Shown: one piece after another, positions 45,241 through 54,374 of the stretch | Position numbering within the stretch: the first letter of the stretch is position 1 | How the letters are laid out: every line of letters starts with the position of its first letter | NCBI RefSeq assembly: GCF_000718305.1 | Contig: NZ_JOFQ01000003.1 | Coordinates: forward strand, 248,001 to 312,000 | DNA from: Streptomyces niger | Lineage (GTDB): Bacteria > Actinomycetota > Actinomycetes > Streptomycetales > Streptomycetaceae | Direction of reading: 5' to 3' | DNA length: 64,000 nucleotides | Program-made: the position numbers and the translations under genes | Notes under the pieces: generated by a model | The model's input: the letters and a program-made list of their open reading frames with translations, nothing else | What the model was told of the DNA's origin: nothing | Databases searched by the model: none

Positions 45241-46053
45241 ATGAGCACGTACCAGCGGGAAGGCACCACGTACGCCGGCACCCGGGAATCCGCAAGCGTC
45301 TCCCCCGCCCTCGAACGCTCCCGACTGCTTCAGTGCCGGGCCCTGCTCCTCGGCATCGACGGACTGGTGACCGACACCGCACGGCTGCACGCCGGCGCCT
45401 GGAAACGCACCCTGGACGCTTACCTGCGGGACAGCGGACACGTACACCGCATGTCCGTCCGGCCCTTCGATCCGGAGACCGACTTCCGTCGCTTCTTCCA
45501 GGGCCGGGCACGACTCGACGGCCTCCGGGCCTTCCTCACCTCCCGAGGCATCTACGACCCCGGGCATCCCGACTCCCCCGACCTGCTCCGGACGCTGGCA
45601 TCCGACGAGGACCGGTTCTTCGACGAACAGGTATGTCGACACGGTGTACCGGTATGGCCGGACAGCCTCGACCTCGTGGCGGCGGTGCACGCCCGCGCCC
45701 TCCCCGTCGCCGCCGTCTCGGCCTCCCGGCACGGCCGCCGGCTGCTGGAAGCGGCCGACCTGACCAGCCGGTTCGACGCCATCGTCGACGGTTGCGACCG
45801 CGCCCGGCTCCGAGTGCCGGCCGGCCCTGACCCGGCCCTGCTGATCGAGGGCACCCGACAGCTACGGACGGCGCCCGAGCACAGCGCCGTCATCGTCGCG
45901 GCCCCTGCCTGGATCACCGCGGCCCGCAGAGGCGGCTTCACACTCACCTTCGGAGTGAACCGGGAGGGACGCACGGAAATCGCCGTCGAGCTGTACGAGC
46001 ACGGAGCCGCCCATGTGGCCTGCAGCCTGGCGGAACTCGTCCCGCGCGGATGA
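45241..46053 (+). CDS. HAD-superfamily protein, probable pseudoenzyme
   Basis: The 270-aa protein is a beta-phosphoglucomutase/trehalose-phosphatase-type HAD, similar to the N-terminal part of OtsB1 (Rv2006). Motif I, normally FDxDGVxTDTA, reads LGIDGLVTDTARLHAGAWKR: the nucleophile Asp is Gly (GGC for GAC). Motif II VSAS is kept. Motif III has Arg/Pro (RLRVPAGPDP) rather than GKPAPD, and motif IV lacks acidic residues (AVIVAAPAWI). It therefore probably lacks phosphatase or mutase activity and may bind or regulate. It follows the endopeptidase by 3 nt, with GGAGGTG upstream. Confidence 0.8.
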   Translation: MSTYQREGTTYAGTRESASVSPALERSRLLQCRALLLGIDGLVTDTARLHAGAWKRTLDAYLRDSGHVHRMSVRPFDPETDFRRFFQGRARLDGLRAFLTSRGIYDPGHPDSPDLLRTLASDEDRFFDEQVCRHGVPVWPDSLDLVAAVHARALPVAAVSASRHGRRLLEAADLTSRFDAIVDGCDRARLRVPAGPDPALLIEGTRQLRTAPEHSAVIVAAPAWITAARRGGFTLTFGVNREGRTEIAVELYEHGAAHVACSLAELVPRG

Positions 46054-46085
46054 TTCCCAGCTGGTGACCGACGGAGCGCCGGGCC

Positions 46086-46099
46086 GGGCAACCGGGCCC
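46086..46099. promoter_or_regulatory. DosR/OsdR-like box before usp
   Basis: GGGCAACCGGGCCC fits GGGnC-n4-GnCCC with one mismatch and ends 81 nt before the USP start at 46181. Confidence 0.4.
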
Positions 46100-46180
46100 A
46101 CCAGCGCATGGCGACCGGCACGCCGACGCGGTACTCAGAAAACCTCATCAGCGCAGGCGCAACGATCCGAGGAGGTCCGT

Positions 46181-47077
46181 ATGTCGCAGACGCCGCAAGC
46201 GCCACACGGCCGGGTGGTCGTCGGATTCGACGGCTCGGCCCTCGCCGAACGTGCTCTGGACCGCGCGTCCGACGAGGCCCGGCTCCGCGGCACAGCCCTG
46301 GAGATCCTGGCCGGCTGGCCTTGGCCAAAACGCCCACTGCCTGATTACGGGGTTCAGGACGACGAGGGCAAGCTGCTCTACAGCAGCGCACGCCGAATGA
46401 TGGACCGTGCCGTGGAACGAGCCCGGTCCCGGGCGCCGGACACCCTCATGATCCCCTCACTCACCACGGAATCCGCCGCCGAGGCGCTCCTGCGCTGCGG
46501 CCGCACCGCCTCACTGACCGTCATCGGTACCCGCGGACACGGCGGATTCGCGGGTCTGCTGCTCGGCTCCGTCACCCTGCGCGTCGCGGCGCACTGCACC
46601 ACCCCGCTGATGGTGGTGCGCGGTGACGTCGGACGCGTCCGTGACACGGTCCTCCTCGGCCTGGCATCGGACACGGACACGGACGTGCAGGCCCTGCGTT
46701 TCGCCTTCGACGAGGCAGCCCGTCGCGATGCCGAACTGCGGGTCCTGCACACCTGGCAGTTCCCGGCCCCGCACAGCGCGCAGGCCCGGCCCTCGCAACT
46801 GGACTGGGACGATGTCGCAGGGTTGCGCAAGGCCGCGGAGGCGATTCCGCAATATGCCGTCGCCAGGCTGGCACAGGAGTATCCCGACGTCCGGGCGACC
46901 GCACTGGCCGTCTGCCAGAGCCCGGCGCAAGCACTCGTCGAGGACAGCCGAGAGGCCGATGTCCTGGTCCTGGCGGCACACCGCCGACCACGTCACTTCG
47001 GCCTCCAACTGGGCCCGGTCACCCACGCGGCCCTCCACCACGCCCACTGCCCGGTCGTTCTGGTGCCCACGGGCTGA
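46181..47077 (+). CDS. tandem universal stress protein
   Basis: The 298-aa protein starts after CGAGGAGG. USP domain 1 (~10-150) has GRVVVGFDGSALAERALDRA and the ATP-type loop GTRGHGGFAGLLLGSVTLRV. Domain 2 (~158-297) ends AAHRRPRHFGLQLGPVTHAA, again with a non-canonical ATP loop. It is paralogous to the USP at 37259-38131, and the second-domain endings (LQLGxVxHxxLHHAxCPVxxVP) are very similar. ATP binding is likely in domain 1 only. Confidence 0.9.
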   Translation: MSQTPQAPHGRVVVGFDGSALAERALDRASDEARLRGTALEILAGWPWPKRPLPDYGVQDDEGKLLYSSARRMMDRAVERARSRAPDTLMIPSLTTESAAEALLRCGRTASLTVIGTRGHGGFAGLLLGSVTLRVAAHCTTPLMVVRGDVGRVRDTVLLGLASDTDTDVQALRFAFDEAARRDAELRVLHTWQFPAPHSAQARPSQLDWDDVAGLRKAAEAIPQYAVARLAQEYPDVRATALAVCQSPAQALVEDSREADVLVLAAHRRPRHFGLQLGPVTHAALHHAHCPVVLVPTG

Positions 47078-47170
47078 CCTGCCCGGTAAGTCAACGAGCT
47101 GCTCGAACAGGTCGAGCACCGTTTCCTCAACGGCCGGCACGCCACCCCGCCGGATGTGAGGGAGAAGGAG

Positions 47171-47431
47171 ATGCCCAACAGTGACCGTTACAGGGACACC
47201 AAAGAAGCCGGCAAGGACACACTGAAGCTCATCTGGCGAATCTGGCTCTGGGCCGGCGTCGCGTGGGTCGCGGTGGCCTTACTGGTGCGGAATGTCCCCC
47301 ACCTCAACGTCATCATGACGGTCGGCATCTTTGTGGGCGCGGTCATCGCCACACTGATAGCCGTCTTCGGGTCAGTCCATGTCGTGTGGGAAGAGAACCG
47401 GGCGCGACGACGCACGTTGCGCCATAAGTGA
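47171..47431 (+). CDS. small two-helix membrane protein
   Basis: The 86-aa protein (ATG at 47171 within GGGAGAAGGAG) has a polar N-terminus (PNSDRYRDTKEAGKDTLK), helices at ~22-42 (LIWRIWLWAGVAWVAVALLV) and ~47-70, and a basic C-terminal tail (ENRARRRTLRHK). The gene follows the second USP and is the last recognisable island gene. No family was recalled with confidence. Confidence 0.65.
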   Translation: MPNSDRYRDTKEAGKDTLKLIWRIWLWAGVAWVAVALLVRNVPHLNVIMTVGIFVGAVIATLIAVFGSVHVVWEENRARRRTLRHK

Positions 47432-47871
47432 TACCCGGCAGGTACGGTGCGATCGGCCGCACGGTCCCCGTCAGGCAGCAGGTTGCTGAACCGTCATCGC
47501 GGCAGAGCTGATGCGGAGGAGCGCGATGCGGGGCGGCACTTGGCGAAGTATGGCCCTGCCGGGGAACGAGGGGATCCCTACGATGAGCCTATGAAGTCTC
47601 GCGCCGCGCGCACCGGCTCCGAGACGCCCTCGACCGACAGGCCGGCGGCGGCCCGCCCTGGCACTCACGTCGCGCCTGCGGCCATCGCGTACAGCACGCC
47701 GACCGCCCGGACGGCTGACGTCCTGAGACCGCCGTTCCCGTCCGAGTTGCAGCTTCCGCGGAGCTAGAGACACCCGCACTACACCCCGGCTGGAGGTGGC
47801 GTGCTCCGGCCTGCCGGTATTCGTATCCCCGCGCGCCTGCGCGCGGGCACCCTCAAGGAGTTGTATCTCTC
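47432..47871. other. 440-bp non-coding stretch at right edge of island
   Basis: No convincing gene was found. A plus-strand frame at 47447-47767 is open, but its product is low complexity with no start signal of quality. Direct repeats, tRNA ends and transposon termini were looked for and not seen. AAGGAG near 47857 belongs to the DUF305 gene. Confidence 0.5.
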
Positions 47872-48540
47872 GTGGCATCTCGCCGTTCGCTCTTCCGCCG
47901 GAGTGTCGCCCTGGCTGCTGCCGCCACCGCCTCGGTGGTACTGGCCGCCTGCGGCGGCAACAGCGATTCCGCCGCCTCCCCGTCAGGACGCCCCCACCAC
48001 GACGCGGGAACGACGACCTCCGCCAGCCCCTCGGCCACCGGATCCGCCGCGCATGGCAGCCACACCCCCCAGGACGTGTCGTTCACCCAGAAAATGATCA
48101 TCCATCACCGGCAGGCCATGGCAATGGCCGACCTCGCCGCGTCGCGGGCGCGGTCCCCGCAGGTGAAAGACCTGGCCGCGGACATCAAACAGGCACAGGG
48201 CCCGGAGATCGCCACCATGTCCGGCTGGCTGAGGGCCTGGAACGAGAAGGTCCCGGACGGCGACGGTATGTCCGGCTCGGAGCCCATGCCGGGCATGGGC
48301 TCCTCCGCGATGCCCGGCATGATGACGCACGCCGACATGAGGAAGCTGAAGAACCTGTCCGGTCAGGCCTTCGACACGGCGTTTCTGCAGATGATGATCC
48401 GTCACCACCAGGGCGCCATCCAGATGGCGAAGGCCGAGCACGCCAAGGGCGCTCACGGGCCTTGCAGGGCGATGGCGAAGTCGATCGTCACCTCGCAGGC
48501 GGCCGAGATCACCGAGATGGACAAGATGCTCGGCAAGTAA
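47872..48540 (+). CDS. DUF305 lipoprotein
   Basis: The 222-aa protein begins at a GTG. It has a lipoprotein signal ending VLAAC (lipobox Cys at residue 27), a Ser/Gly/His linker and a DUF305 domain with two His-rich helices (FTQKMIIHHRQAMAMADLAA and LQMMIRHHQGAIQMAKAEHA). A Met-rich insert (GMSGSEPMPGMGSSAMPGMM) lies between them. Met/His clusters suggest copper binding, as proposed for many DUF305 proteins, though the family function is not proven. The mature protein would be lipid-anchored outside the cell, a client of Lgt/Lsp and Lnt. A hairpin follows at 48552-48571. Confidence 0.88.
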   Translation: MASRRSLFRRSVALAAAATASVVLAACGGNSDSAASPSGRPHHDAGTTTSASPSATGSAAHGSHTPQDVSFTQKMIIHHRQAMAMADLAASRARSPQVKDLAADIKQAQGPEIATMSGWLRAWNEKVPDGDGMSGSEPMPGMGSSAMPGMMTHADMRKLKNLSGQAFDTAFLQMMIRHHQGAIQMAKAEHAKGAHGPCRAMAKSIVTSQAAEITEMDKMLGK

Positions 48541-48551
48541 TCACCAACCGG

Positions 48552-48571
48552 CCGGGGCCGCGAGGCCCCGG
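48552..48571 (+). terminator. GNRA-loop hairpin terminator after DUF305 gene
   Basis: CCGGGGCC (48552-48559) pairs with GGCCCCGG (48564-48571) around a GCGA tetraloop, 11 nt after the DUF305 stop. Confidence 0.7.
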
Positions 48572-48673
48572 TCCCGCACCCCCGCCCTCTTGCCGGCCGC
48601 CTCCCCGGGCGCCAGGATGCGGAGTCCCGGTGCGCCCTCGGGCCACTCGCCGACCGCCTTCCTCGGAGGCCAC

Positions 48674-50138
48674 ATGCGTCTGCGTCGCGCCGTCGTCACC
48701 CTGCTCGCCGTCCTCCTCGCCTTCGGTGCGGTCCTCCTCCCGGAGACGCCGGCGGCAGCAGAGGACGAGGCGCAAGCGGTCGCCGCGCCCACCGGCACCG
48801 TCCGCACGCCGGACGGCCGCACTCGGCTCGCCGACCGGCAGGGGCGAGTCCTCACCCTGCGCGGCCTCAACCTCGGCAAGACCGACACCGTCACGGAGCG
48901 GCGCGTCGCCCGCCTCGCCACCGAAGGGTTCACCCTGCTGCGGCTCAACATCCAGTGGGAGAAGGTGGAGCCGCAACGGGGCCGGTACGACACCGCCTAC
49001 CTGCGGTACCTCGACCGGGTGCTGGGCTGGGCCGACCGGCACGGAGTGCTGGTGCTCGTCGACTGGCACCAGGACGTCTTCGGCCCGGCCTTCGGGCACA
49101 ACGGCATCCCCACCTGGGCCACGCGCACCGACGGCCTGCCGTTCGAGCCCGACCCCGACGACTGGTTCGCCGATTACTTCCAACCGGCCGTCCAGGCCGC
49201 CTTCACCCACCTGTACGACGATGCGGATCTGCGTGCCGCGCAGGCCGACGCGTACGCTCGCGTCGCCGCGACGCTGCGCGGCCACCGCTCGCTGCTCGGT
49301 TACGACCTGTTCAACGAGCCCTTCGGCCCGGTCCCCGGCGATCCGACCGATCCCCGCGAACCAGCTGGCCGCCGCCATCGCCCTCGAACAGGGCCGGCTC
49401 CCGGCGATGTACCGGCGGCTGATCCGGGCCGTACGGGCCGTCGACCCCCACGCGTGGCTGTTCGTCGAGCCGACCGTCCTGGTCGGCCAGGGCGTCCCGA
49501 CCAGCCTGCCCGGTTTCACCGATCCGCGGCCCGGGCCCGACCGCATCGGCTACGCGCCGCACTTCTACGACACGGCGGTGGAGTCCGGGCAGGACTGGGA
49601 CCCGAACGGCGGGTTCATCGAGAAGTACGAGGCGGCCGTCGCCGGCTACCCGACCGCGCACCGGCTGCCCGTCCTGGTCGGCGAGTGGGGGCCGCCCCGG
49701 GCCACCACCCCCGGCAACGCAGAACTGATTCGACGTCAGGTCAGGTCGATGCCGAGCTTCGCCTCCGGCTGGGCCATGTGGTACGACTGCGACGCACCCG
49801 ATGGCGGCGGCTATTGCGTACGCGGCGCCGACGGTCGCCCGGCACCGGGCAAGGAGCCGGCGTTCGCACCGTACGCCCGCGCCGTCGCAGGGACTCCTGG
49901 CCCCGAGTCGTACGACCCGACGACGGGCACGTACCGCCTCCGCCTCACCGCCGGCCGGCCGACGCACCGGGCCTGGACGGAGATCACCCTGCCCGCCGCG
50001 GCGTACCCGCGCGGCGCCCGCGTCTCCGTCGAGCACGCACCGGCTGCCGTGGTCCGCGTCACGGACGCCATCGCCCGGGTACGCCTGCCCGCCGCTCGTC
50101 CCGGCACATCGGTCACGGTGACCGTGGCTCGCCGCTGA
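48674..50138 (+). pseudogene. GH5 endoglycoceramidase-like gene, +1 frameshift
   Basis: The ATG at 48674 follows GGAGG and a signal peptide is present (RRAVVTLLAVLLAFGAVLLP). The GH5 part reads normally through the acid/base segment GYDLFNEPFG (E215). The frame then shifts at a CCCC run (49352-49355): removing one C restores DPTDPANQLAAAIALEQGRL and the rest, including nucleophile Glu in LVGEWGPP and a C-terminal beta domain. As given, the product loses the nucleophile half. It may be a true mutation, a reversible slippage site or an assembly error. An intact enzyme would cleave the glycan-ceramide or a related bond outside the cell. Confidence 0.75.
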
Positions 50139-50257
50139 CTCACCCGGCGAAAACTGGTCGAGCCCCGGGGAACCGGTCGGCAACCTCGACGTCCGCTGCG
50201 GCGACTACGGCGTACAGCACCACCACTCAGTACGCCCAGACGAGCGGAGACACGACG

Positions 50258-51370
50258 ATGAGACGACCAGTCGTACGGCGGCGGCTCCAGGCGGCGCTGG
50301 CCACGGTGGCCCTGGCGGCCGCGTCCGGTGTGGTCCTGTCCGTACCGGAAGCGTCGGCGGCAGCCGGCGGCGCCACCGGTTACGCCACCCAGAACGGCGG
50401 GACCACCGGCGGTGCCGGCGGGCAGACCGTACGGGCGACCACGGGCACCGAGATCCACGCGGCCCTGTGCAATCGTGCCAGCAGCACCACCCCGATCACC
50501 ATCGAGGTCGAGGGCACCATCAACCACGGCAACACCGCCAAGGTGTCCGGCGACAGCTGCAACACCGCCGCCGGCGTGATCGAACTCAAGCAGATCAGCA
50601 ACGTCACGCTCGTCGGAGTCGGCAGCGGGGCCGTCTTCGACCAGCTGGGCATCCACATCCGCGAGGCCCGCAACATCATCATCCGCAACGTGACGGTCAA
50701 GAACGTCAAGAAGTCGGGCTCGCCCACCTCCAACGGCGGGGACGCCATCGGCATGGAGAGGAACGTCCGCAACGTCTGGGTCGATCACAGCACGCTGGAG
50801 GCGTCGGGTGGCGAGTCGGAGGGGTACGACGGCCTCTTCGACATGAAGGACAACACCCAGTACGTAACCCTCTCCTACAGTATTCTGCGCAACTCCGGCC
50901 GCGGCGGTCTCATCGGTTCCAGCGAGAGCGACGTCTCCAACGGCTACGTCACCTTCCACCACAACCTGTACGAGAACATCGACTCCCGCGCCCCGCTGCT
51001 CCGCGGCGGCATCGCGCACCTCTACAACAATCACTACGTGCACCTCAACGAGTCCGGCATCAACTCCCGGGCCGGGGCGCGCGCCAAGGTGGACAACAAC
51101 TACTTCGAGGACTCCAAGGACGTCCTCGGCACCTTCTACACCGACGCCGCCGGCTACTGGCAGGTCAGCGGCAACACCTTCGACAACGTGACCTGGTCCA
51201 GCCCCGGCGAGGACAACAACCCGGCCGGCCCGAACCCGCAGTCCAACACCTCGGTCGCCATCCCGTACGCCTACGGCCTCGACGCCACCGCCTGCGTGCC
51301 CGACATCGTGGAACGCACCGCGGGCGCCGGCAAGGGCCTGCAGGAGTCCAACGGCAGCTGCCAGGCGTAG
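50258..51370 (+). CDS. secreted pectate lyase (PL1)
   Basis: The 370-aa protein starts at an ATG with CGGAG upstream. It has a signal peptide (RRRLQAALATVALAAASGVV, cleavage near SAAAGG) and a PL1 parallel beta-helix: TIEVEGTINHGNTAKVSGD, RNVTVKNVKK, the VWVDHSTLEA...DGLFDMKDNT calcium-binding region, TLSYSIL and the RAPLLRGGIAHLYNNHYVHL region containing a candidate catalytic Arg. It cleaves polygalacturonate by beta-elimination. The upstream GH5 frame, if shifted, reads through into this gene without a stop. Confidence 0.88.
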   Translation: MRRPVVRRRLQAALATVALAAASGVVLSVPEASAAAGGATGYATQNGGTTGGAGGQTVRATTGTEIHAALCNRASSTTPITIEVEGTINHGNTAKVSGDSCNTAAGVIELKQISNVTLVGVGSGAVFDQLGIHIREARNIIIRNVTVKNVKKSGSPTSNGGDAIGMERNVRNVWVDHSTLEASGGESEGYDGLFDMKDNTQYVTLSYSILRNSGRGGLIGSSESDVSNGYVTFHHNLYENIDSRAPLLRGGIAHLYNNHYVHLNESGINSRAGARAKVDNNYFEDSKDVLGTFYTDAAGYWQVSGNTFDNVTWSSPGEDNNPAGPNPQSNTSVAIPYAYGLDATACVPDIVERTAGAGKGLQESNGSCQA

Positions 51371-51493
51371 CCGTGGCCTGACACACGACGGACGCGGCGT
51401 GCCGCCCCCGTCCTGCGCCACTTCGAGCGGGCTCTGTACGTACTGTGGAGAGTCGTCGAGACAGGAACCGAATCGAGCTGTTGAGGAGGACTC

Positions 51494-51919
51494 GTGGCAT
51501 TGACCCGCGAAGAACGCGAGCAGTTCCTGGCCGAGCCGCACGTCGGTGCTCTTGCCGTGGCGGCCGAGGAGGGGCGGGCGCCGCTCTCCGTACCGATCTG
51601 GTACCACTACGAGCCGGGCGGTGAACTCTGGATCCTGACGGGGCGGAACTCCCGCAAGGCCCAGCTGATCGATGCTGCCGGCCGTTTCACGATGATGGTG
51701 GACCGCGTGGCGCCCACCGTCCGCTACGTCTCCGTCGAAGGGCCGGTCACAGGGGTGGGCCCCGGCACGCGCGAGGACCACCTCGCACTCGCCTCCCGGT
51801 ACCTGCCCAGGGAGAAGGCCGAGGAGTTCGTGGACTTCGCCGAGCGGGAACTGGAACCGCACGTCATCATCCGCATGCGCCCGCAGCGCTGGGTCGGCGC
51901 CGACCTCGGCGAGGTGTAG
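51494..51919 (+). CDS. PPOX-class F420-dependent-type flavin reductase
   Basis: The 141-aa split-barrel protein starts at a GTG after GAGGAGG. Features are LTREEREQFLAEPHVGALAV, VPIWYHYEPGGELWILTGRN, SRKAQLIDAAGRFTMMVDRV and VSVEGPVTGV, the standard pattern of small actinobacterial PPOX-type F420/FMN-dependent enzymes. The reaction is unknown. It is monocistronic and converges on a hypothetical gene 36 nt away. Confidence 0.83.
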   Translation: MALTREEREQFLAEPHVGALAVAAEEGRAPLSVPIWYHYEPGGELWILTGRNSRKAQLIDAAGRFTMMVDRVAPTVRYVSVEGPVTGVGPGTREDHLALASRYLPREKAEEFVDFAERELEPHVIIRMRPQRWVGADLGEV

Positions 51920-51955
51920 GGCGGTCCTCGCGCGCGCACGGCCACTCGGGAACGG

Positions 51956-52774
51956 TCAGGAAGACGGCCGGGAGACGGTCACCATGACCGGGACCGAGTG
52001 GCCGGTCGCGCGCAGGGCATCGCCGGTTGCTTCGATCAGCCACAGCGCGACATCGGCGGACCACTCTCGCACGCGAACCGCGAACTGCGCCACCGGCCGC
52101 GTACCCGCCGGCAGTTCCCCGCTCGTTCCCCGGCACCGGAGGTGCGCGGCATCGATCGTGCGAGGGATGCGCACCTCCGCTGCCCCGCCGAGCCGTTCCT
52201 GTACGGCACGGTGCACACGCGCGGTCTCGTGCCGAGCACCCCACGCGGAGGAGGACGCTGCGGACACCGTCAGGTGAACCTCGGCGGACGCGGCGGAGGA
52301 TACGGGTAGGGAGGCTGCCGGGGGACCGAGGGCGAACCACTCCCGCATCTCGTCCAGTTCACCGGACGCGTCCCCCGCGGTGATCTGCAGCGGCAGGTGG
52401 GCGCAGAGCGCGGTGAGGGCCACGGCGCCCACCCGGTCGAGCCCGTCGAGCAGCGTGCGCGCCATCGGCAGCACCGGAAGACGCGGGTGGCGTACGTCCT
52501 CGGGGATGTCGGCGCGCATCCAAGCGAGTTCGCGGATCTCACCGCCGCCGGCCCAGTCACCGCCCTGATCGCATGCGAGCCAGCGCTCCGGTTCGTGGCG
52601 GGCCTTCCTGCCCTTCGCGGTGCGCCAACCGTAGGGCGCGTACCAGCCGTAGGCGTCCGCACGCGCCAGCGCGAGATCCAGCACGGTCTCGCGGAGCTCC
52701 TCCGCATCGGCGTCCGCGAGCCAGGGGTGCCGATGAAGGATGCCGTGTACTCCGACAGTCGTTCCACAGTGCAT
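51956..52774 (-). CDS. conserved hypothetical protein (272 aa)
   Basis: The soluble 272-aa protein begins MHCGTTVGVHGILHRHPWLA and includes DALALARADAYGWYAPYGWR-like aromatic segments. It has two alpha/beta halves; the C-terminal half contains EVRIPRTIDAAHLRCRG and ends VMVTVSRPSS. I do not recognise a domain. No signal peptide or membrane segment. It is the second gene after the GMC oxidoreductase in the minus direction (77 nt gap). Confidence 0.55.
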   Translation of the reverse strand: MHCGTTVGVHGILHRHPWLADADAEELRETVLDLALARADAYGWYAPYGWRTAKGRKARHEPERWLACDQGGDWAGGGEIRELAWMRADIPEDVRHPRLPVLPMARTLLDGLDRVGAVALTALCAHLPLQITAGDASGELDEMREWFALGPPAASLPVSSAASAEVHLTVSAASSSAWGARHETARVHRAVQERLGGAAEVRIPRTIDAAHLRCRGTSGELPAGTRPVAQFAVRVREWSADVALWLIEATGDALRATGHSVPVMVTVSRPSS

Positions 52775-52850
52775 GGCGGCTCCTCCATCGGCTCGCGGGT
52801 GCTCACGTCACCGGCGCGGGCCGGCTCCGTGAGCGTAGTCGCCCCGCAGG

Positions 52851-54374
52851 TCAGGACGCGGCGATGAGCAGGTCGGCGGCCTTCTCACCGACCATGATGG
52901 TCGGCGCGTTGGTGTTGCCGGACGGCACCGACGGCATGATCGAGGCGTCCGCCACGCGGAGCCCGTCCACGCCGCGGACGCGCAGTTCGGGGTCGACCAC
53001 GGCGCGGGAGTCCTGGCCCATCCGGCAGGTGCCGACCTGATGGTGGTAGGTGCCGACCGCGCGCCGCACGTACGCGCGCAGGTCGTCCCGCGTACGGGCC
53101 TCCGGTCCAGGGGCCACTTCCGCCTTGCGCCAGGCGTCGAAGGCGCTCTGACCGCCGATCTCCCGGCACAACTCGACCGCGTCGACCAGCGCTTCGAGGT
53201 CGTACCGCTCGGCGAGGACGTTCGGGTCGACCAGTGGGGCGGCTCCCGGGTCGGCCGAGGCCAGCCGCAGCGTGCCGCGGGACAGCGGCCGGACGATGCC
53301 GGGGGCGATGGTGTACCCGTGCTCCGGGACCGGGTACGACTCGGCCGGGTAGACCAGGTGCAGGAAGAGCGGCTGCAGGTCGGGGCCCGGGCGACGCGGA
53401 TCGGTGGCGGTGTAGAGCTGGCTCTCCAGCAGGTTCGCCCGTCCCGGCGGGAGCGGGCGGGAGGCCTCGTACACGTTGCTGACGAGGAGATGGTCGTGCA
53501 GGTTCTCCCCGACGCCGGGCAGGTCCACGGCCACGTCGACGCCGACTTCGCGGAGGTGTGCCGCGGGGCCGATGCCGGAGAGCAGCAAGGTCTGTGCCGA
53601 GCCGATGACGCCGCCGCTGAGCACCACCTCGGCGGCGGCGTACGCACGGTGCAGGCCGCCCTCGGCGGCGTACTCCACGCCGACCGCCCGGCCGTCCGCC
53701 AGCAGTACGCGGTGCACGTGGGCGCCGGTGGTCACGGTCAGCCGCGCGTTGTCCCGCACCGGCGCGACGAAGCTCTGCCAGGCGCTCATGCGGCGACCGT
53801 CGCGGATGGTGGCGTGGTTGTAGCCGACGCCGACCATCCGGTCGCCGTTGAAGTCGTCCGTCCGCTGGTGTCCGAGGGCGACGGCGGCCTCCACGAAGGC
53901 GGCGGCCGTCGGGTGCGGTTCGGTGATCCTGCTGACCGGCAGCGGGCCGCCCTTGCCGTGCCACGCGCTCTCGCCGTCGACGTGGTCCTCGGACCGCTTG
54001 AACAGGGGGAGCACGCTGTCCCAATCCCAGCCGGTGCAGCCTTCGTAGGCCCACGCGTCGTAGTCGCTGCGGTGCCCGCGGATGTAGATCATGCCGTTGA
54101 GCGAGCTGGAGCCGCCCAACACCTTGCCGCGGGGCCAGAACAGCGACCGGTTGTTCGCGTGCCTCTGGGGTACGGTCATCACCGCCCAGTCCAGCGGCGA
54201 CTGCAACAGCAGCGGCCAGCCCTGCGGGCTGTGCACGCGCTCGTCGCCGTCGACCGGCCCGGCCTCCACCACGTGGACCGAGTGGCCGGCGTCCAGCAGG
54301 CGTCGGGCGATCACGCTGCCGGCCGACCCGGCGCCCACCACCACGAAGTCGTGCTCGGTACGTGGCTCCACCAT
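52851..54374 (-). CDS. GMC family oxidoreductase (choline dehydrogenase-like)
   Basis: The 507-aa protein is best started at the ATG at 54374, which has GGGAGGAG 6 nt upstream; an ATG at 54407 is in frame. FAD motif VVVGAGSAGSVIARRLLDAG, GMC signature 1 (PRGKVLGGSSSLNGMIYIRG), signature 2 (GGVIGSAQTLLLSGIGPA) and the C-terminal HHQVGTCRMG with a catalytic His are present. It oxidises an alcohol to an aldehyde or acid; choline is possible but not shown. No betaine-aldehyde dehydrogenase is adjacent. Confidence 0.87.
   Translation of the reverse strand: MVEPRTEHDFVVVGAGSAGSVIARRLLDAGHSVHVVEAGPVDGDERVHSPQGWPLLLQSPLDWAVMTVPQRHANNRSLFWPRGKVLGGSSSLNGMIYIRGHRSDYDAWAYEGCTGWDWDSVLPLFKRSEDHVDGESAWHGKGGPLPVSRITEPHPTAAAFVEAAVALGHQRTDDFNGDRMVGVGYNHATIRDGRRMSAWQSFVAPVRDNARLTVTTGAHVHRVLLADGRAVGVEYAAEGGLHRAYAAAEVVLSGGVIGSAQTLLLSGIGPAAHLREVGVDVAVDLPGVGENLHDHLLVSNVYEASRPLPPGRANLLESQLYTATDPRRPGPDLQPLFLHLVYPAESYPVPEHGYTIAPGIVRPLSRGTLRLASADPGAAPLVDPNVLAERYDLEALVDAVELCREIGGQSAFDAWRKAEVAPGPEARTRDDLRAYVRRAVGTYHHQVGTCRMGQDSRAVVDPELRVRGVDGLRVADASIMPSVPSGNTNAPTIMVGEKAADLLIAAS

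Noticed and set aside
47447..47767. Possible 106-aa protein at the right edge of the island
   Set aside because: Compositionally biased, no recognised motif and no convincing start signal.
48590..51370. 926-aa frame joining a GH5 N-terminus to pectate lyase
   Set aside because: The middle ~330 codons are out-of-frame GH5 sequence; pectate lyase has its own start, ribosome-binding site and signal peptide at 50258.
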